From Doryteuthis pealeii (Eukaryota > Mollusca > Cephalopoda > Myopsida > Loliginidae): a DNA stretch of 64,000 bases. How positions within the stretch are numbered: position 1 is the stretch's first letter; every line of letters starts with the position of its first letter. The notes beneath the pieces are model-generated. The model was not told the DNA's origin, ran no database searches, and saw nothing but the letters and a program-made list of their open reading frames with translations. The stretch is from assembly GCA_023376005.1 (NCBI GenBank), contig CM042156.1, forward strand, positions 47,533,592-47,597,591. The letters run 5' to 3'. Position numbers and translations under genes: made by a program. Shown here piece after piece: positions 32,901 to 43,994 of the stretch.

Positions 32901-34915
32901 AAAGACAAGCTTAATCCTTATTTGGTTTTGTTTAGGATAAGCAAAAAATTGAAAGAAAAATTACAAAAAAAAAAAAAACCATGAAAAAGACAAGCTCAAT
33001 CCTTATTTGGTTTTGTTTAGGATGAGCAAAAATTGAAAAAAAATACAAAATTACAAAAAAAAAAAAAATGAAAAAGACAAGCTTAATCCTTATTTGGTTT
33101 TGTTTAGGATGAGCAAAAAATTGAAAAAAAAAATACAAAATTACAAAAAAACAAAAAAACAATAAAAAAGACAAGCTTAATCCTTATTTGGTTTTGTTTA
33201 GGATGAGCGAAAAATTGAAAAAAAATACAAAATTACAAAAAAAAAAAACAATGAAAAAGACAAGCTTAATCCTTATTTGGTTTTGTTTAGGATGAGCAAA
33301 AAATTGAAAAAAAATACAAAATTACAAAAAAAAAAACAATGAAAAAGACAAGCTTAATCCTTATTTGGTTTTGTTTAGGATGAGCGAAAAATTGAAAAAA
33401 ATACAAAATTACAAAAAAAAAAAAACAATGAAAAAGACAAGCTTAATCCTCATTTGGTTTTGTTTAGGATGAGCAAAAAATTGAAAAAAAAATACAAAAT
33501 TACAAAAAAACAAAAAAACAATGAAAAAACAAGCTTAATCCTTATTTGGTTTTGTTTAGGATGAGCAAAAAATTGAAAAAAAATTACAAAAAAAAAAAAC
33601 AATGAAAAAGACAAGCTTAATCCTTATTTGGTTTTGTTTAGGATGAGCGAAAAAATTGAAAAAAAATTACAAAAAAACAAAAAAAACAATGAAAAGACAA
33701 GCTTAATCCTTATTTGGTTTTGTTAGGATGAGAAAAAAATTGAAAAAAAATACAAAATTACAAAAAACAAAAAAAATGAAAAAGACAAGCTTAATCCTCA
33801 TTTGATTTTGTTAGGATGAGCAAAAAATTGAAAAAAAATTACAAACAAAAAAAAAATGAAAAAACAAGCTTAATCCTTATTTAATTTTGTTTAGGATGAG
33901 CAAAAATTGAAAAAAAATACAAAATTACAAAAAAAAAAAAAAAAGGAAAAAAACAAGCTTAATCCTCATTTGATTTTGTTTAGGATGAGCGAAAAATTGA
34001 AAAAAAATTACAAAAAAACAATGAAAAAGACAAGCTTAATCCTTATTTGGTTTTGTTTAGGATGAGCAAAAAATTGAAAAAAAATACAAAATTACAAAAA
34101 AACAAAAAAAATGAAAAAAACAAGCTTAATCCTTATTTGGTTTTGTTTAGGATGAGCGCAAAATTGAAAAAAAAATACAAAATTACAAAAAAACAAAAAA
34201 ACAATGAAAAAGACAAGCTTAATCCTTATTTGATTTTGTTTAGGATGAGCAAAAAATTGAAAAAAAATACAAAATTACAAAAAAACAAAAAAAAATGAAA
34301 AAAAACAAGCTTAATCCTCATTTGATTTTGTTTAGGATGAGCGAAAAATTGAAAAAAAATTACAAAAAAACAATGAAAAGACAAGCTTAATCCTTATTTG
34401 GTTTTGTTTAGGATGAGCAAAAAATTGAAAAAAAAACAAAATTACAAAAAACAAAAAAAAATGAAAAAAACAAGCTTAATCCTTATTTGGTTTTGTTTAG
34501 GATGAGCGCAAAATTGAAAAAAAAATACAAAATTACAAAAAAACAAAAAAACAATGAAAAAACAAGCTTAATCCTTATTTGATTTTGTTTAGGATGAGCA
34601 AAAAATTGAAAAAAATACAAAATTACAAAAAAACAAAAAAATGAAAAAAACAAGCTTAATCCTCATTTGATTTTGTTTAGGATGAGCGAAAAATTGAAAA
34701 AAAATTACAAAAAAACAATGAAAAAGACAAGCTTAATCCTTATTTGGTTTTGTTTAGGATGAGCAAAAATTGAAAAAAAAATACAAAATTACAAAAAAAC
34801 AAAAAAAATGAAAAAAACAAGCTTAATCCTTATTTGGTTTTGTTTAGGATGAGCAAAAAATTGAAGAAAAAACATAGAAAAACGAAAAAAATGAAAAAAA
34901 ATGAAAAAGACAAGC
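29981..34915. repeat. A-rich satellite array, 77-93-bp units, about 55 copies
   Basis: Each unit has ACAAGCTTAATCCTTATTTG, GTTTTGTTTAGGATGAGC and AAAAATTG, then A-rich DNA with TACAAAATTAC and AATGAAAA. Variants alternate: GAGCGAAAA or GAGCAAAAA, TTTGG or TTTGA, plus a short ~77-bp form with GATAAGCG lacking TACAAAATTAC. Around 30.3-31.6 kb these alternate as a higher-order dimer. Nearly every unit carries AAGCTT. Open frames on both strands (for example 30277-30696) follow from composition. Confidence 0.97.
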
Positions 34916-35240
34916 TCAATACAAAAAACGAAAAAAAAATTCAAAAGACAAAACAAAAACATACAATTAACACCTGTCTGTCTTCCTTGGATTTGTTATA
35001 GAAGAGCGAAAAATGAAAAAAAAAACAACATAATAAAACTTATTCCGTCTATTTTGGTTTTGTTCAAAAAGAGAGGAATATGAAAAAATAAAAAACAAAA
35101 GACTGAAGAAATTCTGTTCATCTTTTCTGGTTTCATTAAAGAAAACGAAAAAAATGGGGAAAAAAGACATAAAGAACTTATTCCGTCTTTTTTGGTTTGT
35201 TCAAAAAGAACGAAAAATGAAAAAAAGTAGGAAAAATAAA
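34916..35240. repeat. Diverged satellite-like units at array edge
   Basis: Four loose units share AAAACTTATTCCGTCT..TTTGGTTTTGTT..AAAGAG-GAAAAATGAAAA, clearly related to the A-rich satellite but strongly diverged. They are either decayed edge units or older relatives. Confidence 0.65.
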
Positions 35241-36000
35241 CGGTAATCAGTACACTAATTACAGCCAGGAAAAAAACTAATAGCAAATTAAGAAACGGTC
35301 CTTTCTACCTGTTTGAGGAAATAGCAAGTACATTCAAGTTTATTGAATGAATTTTATTGCCTCTCATTTTATCCAAGAATACAGAATAAATATGAACACT
35401 TATTTGTTCATCTCAAAGTTGAACCAGGAATGGTGAATGATGATTGGCCGACAGTCTTCTCGTGTGTTTATCCGGGTATTCCAGGTGAACTTCCCACACT
35501 CATCCTGGCATGTCAAGTGAATGTTACACACACTGCGTTAACCCTGGTATACCAAGTGAACTTCCCACAGAGTTCATTTTGGCATTCCAATTAAACAACA
35601 CACAGTCTGAAGTCATGACAGATCCAACCCTTTTCCATCTCTACTGCCTTCCTAGAAATACTTTCAATTGAGGGAACAAGGACTTCAAAATTTCCTGGAT
35701 GTTCTTACCGTTTCATTTGACTCTTTTTTATATCCCAGCAAATTAATACGTGAAAAAAAACTGGATAAACACGAAAAATATTCTCTTGATCATTCAATTG
35801 CCCAAAAAAGGACATTTGATCCCAAACCAGTAGGAAATGATGTCACTTATCTTTTTAAATAAAGTAATTTGACAAATGTTTTTATTCTTTGTCTTTTTTT
35901 TTTTTCGATTAATGTGATATTATATACATATCTTTTATATACATATATATATATATGTATATAATATATTTTTTTATAATTTGCTTGAAGCATTGTGTTT
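35240..36000. other. Mostly unassigned, with a short ~36-bp degenerate repeat
   Basis: Around 35465-35600, GGTATTCCAGGTGAACTTCCC-like motifs recur about every 36 bp (four times). Frames at 35343 and 35668 are not recognisable. Confidence 0.4.
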
Positions 36001-36007
36001 ATATTGG

Positions 36008-36224
36008 TTTGGTGGTTGGTTTTGAAGGCTATCGCAATGCAAATGTAAAGAAAAAGAAGGTAATTATGGTGTTGTTTGTTAACCTGTAATTTTTATTCTC
36101 AATATTTCGAGATAAAATCTCTTCGACAGTTTCAGAAATCTTCTGTCGAAGAGATAACAAACAACATCATAGGTATCTTATTTTTCCTTACTTTCATTGT
36201 GATAGCTTTCAAAACAAACCACCA
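36008..36224. mobile_element. Foldback element, ~100-bp arms
   Basis: GGTTTGGTGGTTGGTTTTGAAGGCTATC is matched by inverted GATAGCTTTCAAAACAAACC. The centre forms ATCTCTTCGACAG..CTGTCGAAGAGAT. No coding content. Confidence 0.75.
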
Positions 36225-36274
36225 AATAAATATATCTTCTCTTATTATACTAAAGCTGAGATTTTGAGCTTTCA

Positions 36275-36462
36275 AAAGTGGAATGAGAACAGGAGACCCC
36301 TGTGGGCTGAATAAAGGGTTAGGTTCAAAGTTGCGTGATGGCTCCCTATTACAAGAAGGTTCCTGTGTCCGACAAGAAATACCTGAAGAAGGCCAGAGGG
36401 CACATCGACCGAAACGCTGTACAGATAACAATGAAGATGTTGACAATAGTCTGAATAATACA
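36275..36462 (+). mobile_element. PLE-like repeat (family D)
   Basis: GAATGAGAACAGGAGACCCC, AAAGGGTTAGGTTCAAAG, CGACAAGAAATACCTGAAG, GGCCAGAGGG..ATCGACCGAAACGC, then AACAATGAAGATG. It is the most complete single-strand copy here and still contains the CTGAAGA..GAAAC pattern. Confidence 0.6.
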
Positions 36463-36463
36463 A

Positions 36464-36900
36464 ATAATGGTAATCTTTGCAGAGTTCCGTCCCGGCCTCC
36501 TGTTTAAAAAACTGCTAGCCGCAGACTGCTGAAAAAACAACACCAGCTACGATTGAAGTCCGTAGCCGAAGTGGTATCACTTGAAAAAAAAGAAAAAAAC
36601 AACAACTTAGGGCGTTTTTCCCTGAAAACCCAAACCCAACCCCTTTTAGTTAAAATTAAGTTTTATTACAAAATTTGTGGTTCTGTTTTTTCTGGGTCAC
36701 CCAAATTATTTATTTATTTTCCATTAAACTAATCCTAAACACAAACCCCAACCCTAGCCCTAGCCCTAAACCCTAACTCTATCTTTTTACACCGCTTCGG
36801 CTACGGACTTCAATCGTAGCTGATGTTTTTTTCAGCAGTCACTGGCTACCATTTTTTGAGGCAGGATTCCAGGACAGAACTCAGCAAATATTACCCAAAT
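36464..36900. mobile_element. Foldback MITE 1 with CCCTAA-like core
   Basis: The ends GGTAATCTTTGCAGAGTTCC and, inverted, GGTAATATTTGCTGAGTTCTG. Inner arms carry CAGCTACGATTGAAGTCCG with its complement CGGACTTCAATCGTAGCTG. The core has GGTTCTGTTTTTTCTGGG and CCCTAGCCCTAAACCCTAAC. Confidence 0.8.
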
Positions 36901-37006
36901 GATACTATGAAAATTATTTTTTATTTTTTATTTTCATTTTATTTTTCGATTTTCGGTACTTATTTACTACTCTAGCAGATTCTTTAAAAAAAAACAAAAA
37001 AAAACA

Positions 37007-37498
37007 GTACTCTTCGCGGAGAACCGTCCCGCCTCCTGCCTCAAAAAACGCTAGCCGGTGGCTGCTGAAAAAAAATACCAGCTACGATTGAAGTCCGTAG
37101 ACGAAGCGGTGTCACTTGCAAAAAACAAAAAACAAAATAAAAAAAAAAAACAACCAACTTAGGGCGTTTTTCCCGAAAACCCAACCCCAACACTAAACTC
37201 TAACCCCACCCCTAGTTAAAATTAATAGTTTTATTACAAAATGTCTAGGTTCTGTTTTTTCTGGGTTATAATAAAAGCCCAAATTATTTATTTTCCCATT
37301 AAACTAACCCTAAATACAAAACCCAACTTCAAACCCAAACCCTAACCCGAGTTTTTTATTCAAGTAACACCGCTTCGGCTACGGACTTCAATCGTAGCCG
37401 GTGTTTTTTTTGTTTTTTTTCCTTTTTTTTTTTTTACAGCAGCCACCGGCAAGCATTTTTTTAGGCAGGGGGCCGGGACGGTTCTCCGCGAAGAGTAC
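37007..37498. mobile_element. Foldback MITE 2, related to MITE 1
   Basis: The ends GTACTCTTCGCGGAGAACCG and its perfect inverted copy. It shares the CAGCTACGATTGAAGTCCG arm and the TTCTGTTTTTTCTGGG core with MITE 1 but has different outer ends. CCCTAACCC-like units lie in the core. Confidence 0.8.
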
Positions 37499-37559
37499 CA
37501 AAAGTCTTTTTATTTATGCAGAAAATAGTATCAATCACATGTATACACGCCGATATTTT

Positions 37560-37760
37560 GCACCCCCAAAACAGGGAGGTCAAAGTTAAGTGACTTGAAA
37601 AAAATCAGAAAGTTTTAAAATAAAATAAAAATCAATTCATTGCTAAATCAACACTGAAAATTTAATTAAAATCGAATATTTCCCTGAGTTTTGGCACATT
37701 ATTTTCAAACGTGGGGGTTAGAATTGTATTTAAAAAACACGGATTTTTCAATGAATTGAC
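37560..37760. mobile_element. Fragment of the 9749-10797 foldback family
   Basis: AAGTTAAGTGACTTGAAAAAAATC, CACTGAAAATTTAATTAAAATCG and CCCTGAGTTTTGGCAC parallel the 9.7-kb element, including its ATTTTTTTCAGGTCACTTAA block. Confidence 0.55.
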
Positions 37761-38164
37761 CTAGTTTGTTGTTCCTCTCCCCTTTAGTCTTATATAGAGA
37801 GGAAAAGTTATGTATAATGTAAGATAAGCGAAGAGGCGACTCTAGAGTTAGAGGATGTTGGGAGGGGGTTAACTGCTGCCTTTTTAGTAATAAAACTATT
37901 ACATGTGATCCCTTTCATGCCCCTTCACTGGCATATAGAGAGTAAAAAAGAGAGTTATGTATAATGTATAGACAGAGACGGGTCAGGTTTTGACTTAATT
38001 GACGACTAATTAGAACCAATTAAACTGGATTTTTTTCAAACATTTAGTAATCCTAAAACTAAGGAATAATTTAGGACAAATTTCGTGTGATCAAGGTTAC
38101 CAGCAAAAAAGCTTGAAAGCTCAAAATCTCAGCTTTAGTATGATAATAGAAGATATATAGTAAG

Positions 38165-38402
38165 TAAAGTCGTCAGGGTGGCCTAAAGTCAGCATCAGCC
38201 AATCAGCGAGGGAGTCTATCCCCTTTTCAATAACGCTAGACCAAGGAGATTGTTTTTGCGTCTGAGGTGGAGCGCCACACTTACCATTAGCTCCTTACTT
38301 TACCGCACAGATAAATGTGCTACTCATACGCTGGGTTGGCGAGGGCCGATATTGAACAAGGAACCTTGTGGTTTCTAGCCGAACGTTCTACCACAAAACT
38401 TA
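38165..38402 (-). mobile_element. SINE family B, reverse copy
   Basis: The minus strand has GTGGTAGAACGTTCGGCTAG, CACAAGGTTCC, the B-box region, GCCAACCC..GTATGAGTAGCAC, CAATCTCCTTGGTCTAGCG and GGGGATAGACTCCC. It abuts the hammerhead-carrying repeat. Confidence 0.75.
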
Positions 38403-38409
38403 TTGTTAA

Positions 38410-38580
38410 ACCCTTGCGGTAGGAAAAAAAACGGCAAATAGTTTGATAGCAAAAAATATACTACCAAACATCACCTGGGGAAAAAATGAAAAAAGAGAAG
38501 ACCAAGAAGCTCGTACCAACCGAAAATAATCGATTAATACTATAACACTTGACCAAAAGAAAAAAATATAAATGTATGAA

Positions 38581-38634
<54 letters not shown>

Positions 38635-38820
38635 ATATGTATAAGTATTAACTTACCGGTGGGTATAAGAACGATCGTTGGAAGCGCACAATATCCAGAG
38701 GTTAAGGTTGAGAAAAAACAAATACAAAGTGCTCAATACAATGTAGAGCATAAATTTATTTAAGAATGGAAATGAGTAACCTACTCGAGTTTCATCGATA
38801 GATTCTTCAGGGTTACTTTT
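38410..38820 (-). mobile_element. Hammerhead-carrying repeat (family HH1), with internal (TA)n
   Basis: It shares with 44726-45140 and 62994-63430 the block CTTGCGG..GAAAAAA, TTTGAT-GTAAAAATATACTACCAAACATCA, GACCAAGA..TCGTACCAAC, and AAGTGCTC-ATAC..GTAGAGC. A (TA)n tract at 38584-38632 is expanded inside. The hammerhead is at one end. Confidence 0.75.
38775..38817 (-). ncRNA. Hammerhead ribozyme (type I, minimal stem III)
   Basis: Read on the minus strand: AGTAACC (38811-38817), CTGAAGA (38804-38810), stem II ATC-TATC-GAT, GAA (38791-38793), stem III AC-TCGA-GT, cleavage A (complement of 38782), GGTTACT (38775-38781). Stem I is a perfect 7 bp and stem II a perfect 3 bp. All conserved core positions are present. 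No loop-loop tertiary partner is obvious. Confidence 0.78.
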
Positions 38821-38829
38821 AAATTAATC

Positions 38830-39770
38830 GAGTTTACGATTCATCTTTGGTGTTATAAACATGCCCGTTGGAATGGGACTTAAATTCAGTAGAGGAACGC
38901 TTGTTTACATTTTCATAGATCAGGAACGGTTTTTGATTATTGAATTAAAAATTTGAATTAATTTATGGGAATTATTTTTTCAATTATTATTTAATAAAAG
39001 ATATGTTATGGGTCGTATTAATAGTTAAAAGTTGAAAATTTAAAATTATTTAATAACTAGTTTAATTTAGTTTGAGAGTATTTAAAAAAATACAGGTTGT
39101 GTATGTTACGATAATAAAAATAAAAATAAAAATAAAAGTGGAAAATAAAAAATAATAATAATAAATAATAAAGTGAAAATAAAGGTGAAAAAATATGTTA
39201 AAATTTAAAATTTAAAAAAAAAAATTTCAGGGAACAGTGTTTATATAAAACACGGATTTGATTTTTTATTTTAACTGGGATTAAAATTAGAATTATGTAA
39301 AGCAAAGAGATAGTTGGATAATTGAAATATTATTTTTGGTTTTATTATTTTGGGTTATTTATTGAAATTTAAAATTTTAAAATCTTAAAATTTAACATTT
39401 AATATTTTAGCTAAATTAATACTTGAGTCTTAAGGTATATATATTTTTTTCCTAAATTTTTAAGTTTACGGTTTGCTGCCGCATGATTTCGTTTATAACT
39501 GGTGTTTACTGTTTTAAATGTTGAAGTAAATTAGTGTAATTTATTTAAATTGCAAATAAATAATAATAAAAAGATTTAAAATGATTTAAAATTAATAATA
39601 AACACTAAAACTGATTGAGTAAATTAAAAAATAGAGTTAAAATAATAATATTAAATTTAAATTTAAACAAAAAATTGTAAGCGGTGTTTATTGTTATTTA
39701 AAGTAAAGTAGTATAATTTATTTAAATTGTAAATCAATAAGTAAACAAATATATAAATGAAAAATAAATA
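38830..39770. other. Very AT-rich stretch, no gene
   Basis: Roughly 900 bp dominated by A/T with short TAAAATAA-type tracts. It lies between an intact hammerhead (minus) and a degenerate partner (plus, 39776-39814), so it may be the interior of an element with inverted ends. Confidence 0.45.
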
Positions 39771-39775
39771 TACTT

Positions 39776-39814
39776 GTAACGGGTATTCTATCGATGAAAC
39801 TCGAGTAGGTTACT
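39776..39814 (+). ncRNA. Degenerate hammerhead, core mutated
   Basis: GTAAC..TCTATCGATGAAACTCGAGTAGGTTAC matches the 38775 ribozyme except that CTGAAGA has become GGTATT-like sequence. Stems I to III remain drawable, but the catalytic core is lost. A second remnant (CGAAACTATTAATAGG) is at 39878-39920. Confidence 0.55.
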
Positions 39815-39829
39815 CATTTCCATTCTTAA

Positions 39830-39833
<4 letters not shown>

Positions 39834-39867
<34 letters not shown>
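39834..39867. repeat. (TA)n microsatellite
   Basis: About 33 bp of AT between two hammerhead remnants. Confidence 0.9.
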
Positions 39868-39870
<3 letters not shown>

Positions 39871-39928
39871 CTACCAAGCGAAACTATTAATAGGTATATC
39901 CGACTCATTAGGTTTAACTTATATATAC

Positions 39929-40131
39929 GAGGGTGGGTTGAAAAGTCCATATGATGGCGTTATATCTACAATTGATGACTTTTTACTAATGGGATCCAAG
40001 CACTGTAACACCGATTAAAGAAGTGTGTGGATCGCAAAGCGGAAGGGCTATATTAGAAAATAGACATTATTTTGGTCACATTCCATGAGGGTATCTTGAT
40101 CAGCCTATCAACTTTTCTGCTGACCCTCGTT
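39929..40131. mobile_element. mariner-like MITE (~200 bp)
   Basis: The left end is CGAGGGTGGGTTGAAAAGTCC, and the right end read inward is CGAGGGTCAGCAGAAAAGTTG. Both start CGAGGG and keep GAAAAGT, as in mariner terminal repeats. TA flanks fit mariner target choice. It has no transposase. Confidence 0.65.
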
Positions 40132-40264
40132 TATATCGTTAATACTCGTCTGAAATACGCGTCTATGACAGTATGACTATAATTAAATAGACCACCCTAA
40201 TAATAAAATCAATGTGGTGTATGTGTAATTAATCACACGCTTATTCTTCTCATTTACTTATTTA

Positions 40265-40460
40265 GCTGTAGTTTGGTTTGGTTTGGGTGTTTTTTTAATG
40301 GCATATCAACCTTTATTGGTTATTCAATGCCAAAGCCATCTTCGTATAAGAACAGTAGTGGTACTATTTAACCCATAGCTGGGGGGTTGGGGAGTTCATA
40401 CCTTTCACAAGATTATTAATCAGAAAGTGAACCTAATATTACGACTGTATTTCGAATTGG
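40265..40460 (-). mobile_element. SINE family A variant with LINE-type tail, reverse
   Basis: The minus strand ends in GGTTGATATGCCATTAAAAA, preceded by CTATGGGTTAAATAGTACC. It is the counterpart of 15685-15885. Confidence 0.6.
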
Positions 40461-40465
40461 CGCCA

Positions 40466-40640
40466 ACTCAGCCTACTACTCAGTAGTACAAGGATCTGTG
40501 CGGTAAAGTGAGAAGCTGGCGGTAGGTGTGGTACTCCACTTCAGATGCCAAAACGATCTCCTTGGTCTAGCGCTAGTGAAAAGGGGATAGACTCCCTCGC
40601 TGTCTGGTTTATACCGACTTTACGCACCCCGACGACTATT
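40466..40640 (+). mobile_element. SINE family B, head-truncated
   Basis: It starts at GCCAACTCAGC and runs through GGTAGGTGTGGTACTCCAC, CGATCTCCTTGGTCTAGCGC and GGGGATAGACTCCC. Confidence 0.7.
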
Positions 40641-40832
40641 TCGAACTGGCTTACTACGGCGTTGCAGTCCAGCCCTGATTTTGGGGTATTTTTTTTTCTT
40701 TCGGTAGGGTGAATACGTTGGTGGAGTTTAGGTTTGTTAAGTTCGATTTAACCTACAATACATCACGAGGACTCCCTTACAGCGACCTTTATTGACAGCA
40801 TAGAGAACCTTTTCAAGAATTTTTTTATTATT

Positions 40833-41017
40833 TTGGTTTGTTGAAGGTCGGCCAGATAGTGGTTGATCTTTAACAGACATTTCACAACGTTTGAAACGTG
40901 AATGCCATTTGTACACCTGTGTTTTGCCTAAATCTTCATTTTTAAAAACATTCGAGTTTCAGCAGCACCTCCCCACCATCTCACAAAAAAAGCATTAAGC
41001 TCCTTTTGTTCAGTCAT
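40833..41017 (-). pseudogene. mariner-type transposase, N-terminal fragment
   Basis: The minus-strand start at 41017 gives MTEQKELNAFFVRWWGG. After one frameshift it reads DLGKTQVYKWHSRFK, then SVKDQPLSGRPSTNQ. The pattern KTxVYKWHxRFK..xxSVxDxxxSGRPST is the second helix-turn-helix and following GRP(S/P) motif of mariner transposases. The catalytic DD(D/E) domain is missing, so the gene is a dead fragment. Terminal repeats of the MITE at 39929 may belong to the same group. Confidence 0.75.
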
Positions 41018-41039
41018 CGCAAAAATTATCAGGCATTCT

Positions 41040-42150
41040 GGCAGACATCACAAAAATAAACAAATAAATAAATAAATAATAAAAATGCACAAAAAAACAA
41101 CAAATCAGTCAATCGAGAAAATACTATCGGAAAAATTATAGATAAATTATCTGCCCCTTGCACCAGAGAGCGAATCCTTAATATACGATATTGGCGGCTA
41201 AATTGAATGCTAGGATAAAAGTCACTTATAGTGTTGAGCAGTACACCGTGTGACGTTGTAATAATTAAAGTGATAATACTTGAAGATAAAACTCCGACAA
41301 AGGTTGATAGACAAAACATTTTATATACAGCACAAGAATCAACAGGGAACATAATACATAGAGGTGTACACAAACATACATACATAAGTAATATAAATAT
41401 ATATACAAGAGTAGAGATAATGACACATTCATGAATGGTAAAATACACGATATTTAGGCATCAAAGAGATACATAAATGTACATAAAAACATAGTTACGG
41501 ATACATGACTAAAGGATAGTCGTATATCGTATACGAGACTTACTAGCAGTGAGTGGCCAGTGTTAAGGGCAGAAGCCCCAACGAGAAGGGGGTAGACAGA
41601 ATCTAACCCATAGTGGTGTCTCGTAGGTCGGCAGACAAAGAGAGAGAGAGACGTTCAAACCAGTCGCTTAAATATCAAAGGCCCCTAGCGGGAACCAGCA
41701 AAACTAAACGGGCAGACAACTCCCCAGGCAAATCCGAAAATAACGCCACAAGGTTTTTTCCAGTGCTCCCTATACCATTCACCACCAGCAGATAAGTCTT
41801 GTCTCAAACGCCATTAAGTTTGCAATTTTTTGTACCTTTTTAAATATATGTTTTTGATCTTCAATATTTGTTGTTGTCTTCTTCATCCGAATTTAATTAC
41901 CTGGGAAATTATATGAGTCCCCGAGAAAACATCATAATACGTAGCAGACTGGCTCGGAATAGAATCAATTCACGACACTAAGTGGCGCAAGATTCAACAG
42001 AATTCACTACGAGCACCACATTTAAATTCTGATATTCTTTGGGGTTTTTGTTGTTGTTGTTTTCGTTTTTATTTTTTATTAATTTATTTATTTTCAATGG
42101 GTTGTTTTTTATAGGTTTTTATAGGTTTTAGTATAGGGTTTATTATCCTT
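41040..42150. other. no recognised gene
   Basis: A 139-codon hydrophobic minus frame (41029-41448) lies just upstream of the mariner fragment. It has no recognised family and is probably spurious. 41540-41800 is less AT-rich but unassigned. Confidence 0.35.
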
Positions 42151-42239
42151 CGACAATAACCGTTGCACAACGAGTGGCTCTTTTCACTTTATGCACAAGC
42201 ATTAATGCTTAAAATGAAGTCTGTCAAATATATTCTAAT

Positions 42240-42311
42240 ACTCCCTTTTTTACTATCATCATCATCATCATCATCATCATCTTCAGGTCGCGCTGACAGC
42301 ACGAATTCCGG

Positions 42312-42395
<84 letters not shown>

Positions 42396-42443
42396 ATCTT
42401 TCTCCCCTCTCTCTCCTTCTCTCTCTCTCTCTCTATCTATGTA

Positions 42444-42495
<52 letters not shown>

Positions 42496-42665
42496 CATCC
42501 GTCCCTATCGGTCATCCCCTCTTGACTGGTCTTTCGCACGGTATCCAGAATCCATGCAGAGCTGATTGACATAGGTTTTTGCTGGTCAGCCTATACTGGT
42601 GTGTCCATGTATAGGCGCACTCAGGAGAACGTCACCTATGTGTTCGTCCTCAATTCTCCAGCAGT
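42240..42665 (-). pseudogene. RTE-type LINE 3' end expanded by (GA)n and (TA)n
   Basis: The minus strand encodes degenerate SAPIHGHTSIG-PAKTYVNQLC, MTDRDGWRERERE, then a ~190-bp (GA)n(TA)n(GA)n expansion, then the (GAT)n tail at 42258-42282. The expansion starts within the GWRERVRE-type codons that normally end the RTE protein. Confidence 0.75.
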
Positions 42666-42834
42666 ATCCAAGGGTTTTATTGTATAGAAGTAATTGACTT
42701 ATAAACCCCGTCGTATTTTCAAATTAAAATCCTCATATTTCTTTAAGGAATCCATTAACTAATATTCCGCAATAATTTGCTCGTCTCTTAAAAAATCATC
42801 TTCATCTCATCTTTTATGTTTTTACAGTGTCTCC

Positions 42835-42975
42835 TGGTTATGACGCTAAACTGCATCTCATGGTGAGGTTCCAATTCTGGAGTTCTTGGGAGTGTGGAGT
42901 ACCCCTTAATTGCCATTACTCCCAGGTCCACCTTGACCAGGAGTTAGGGTCTCCTAATTTGGTTAAATAGATTTT
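42835..42975 (+). mobile_element. Repeat V, 3' fragment (opposite orientation)
   Basis: GCATCTCATGGTGAGGTTCC, GAGTGTGGAGTACCCC, CCATTACTCCCAGGTCCACC and GGGTCTCCTAATTTGG match the reverse complement of the other Repeat V copies. Confidence 0.65.
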
Positions 42976-43056
42976 AAAAATGGGTTTAAAATAATGTTTA
43001 AAAACGAATTAAAAATTGAATACCCAACGAGAATGAATAAAAGAAATGTGGTTATT

Positions 43057-43166
43057 ACATTTTTGGTTATTTCCTATAACTCAACCTAAAAAAGGGGAAC
43101 CACTTGAACCAATGAATTTTATCTGTTAATTAATCTACCCATTATTTTCCCATTAAACTAACCCTA

Positions 43167-43201
<35 letters not shown>

Positions 43202-43318
43202 TTAACTCCGTCTTCTTTTTTTTCTAGTAGATCAATAAATAAATAAATAATCTATAAAATTCATTCAGAATGGTTCCCCTTTTTTTAGGTTGGAGTTATA
43301 GGAAATAACCAAAAATGT
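43057..43318. mobile_element. Foldback MITE with CCCTAA-like core
   Basis: The ends ACATTTTTGGTTATTTCCTA and its inverted copy (43300-43318). Arms include AAAAAAGGGGAACCA and its complement. The core contains about nine CCCTAA-type units plus CCCATTAAACTAACCC, also seen in MITEs 1 and 2. Confidence 0.8.
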
Positions 43319-43734
43319 CTTCGGCATGAAAATGCCGTAAAACCCAAACAACCAGCCTATCACAAATGTAATTTTTCTCTTGTTTTTTTAAAAGGTCACT
43401 CCGTTTAATTTGAACTCATTTCCTTTAATGTTTCTGATAAGGCTGTGTGCAACACTTTTTTCTGGTTTAAATTACCCCATTTGCTTTTTCATTTCTCATA
43501 CGCAATCTCATTACAGACTCCTCTTCTTTTTTTCCGTTTTGTTTTTGTTTTATTATTTGCTGTAATCAAGTGAAATTTGCGCTAAAAGTTTCGTTTTAAG
43601 AAAACAAATTGCACGCCATCTTGTTTACAAAGGAGATGACTTTTCATAAAACAACACATTTTGTTAATGTAAGATTTTTAAATGTCGGCTTTATTTGCTG
43701 CGTTTCTGTTTTTCTATTTACAATTTGACCTTTA

Positions 43735-43805
43735 TTTCATGATTAATCATCATCTTCATCATCAAGTCGTGTTGATAGCACGGATTCCCCTAACTCTCAC
43801 TTTTT

Positions 43806-43877
<72 letters not shown>

Positions 43878-43938
43878 TTCATCATCAAGTGTTGATAGCA
43901 CGGATTCCCTTAACTCTCACTTTCTTTCTTTCTTTCTT

Positions 43939-43994
<56 letters not shown>

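Noticed and set aside
37401..37589. 62-codon frame at MITE 2 end
   Set aside because: It is a translation of the MITE's poly(T) arm and terminal repeat.
41029..41448. 139-codon membrane-like protein
   Set aside because: Hydrophobicity follows from AT-rich codons. There is no family resemblance, and it lies at the 5' side of a dead mariner fragment.
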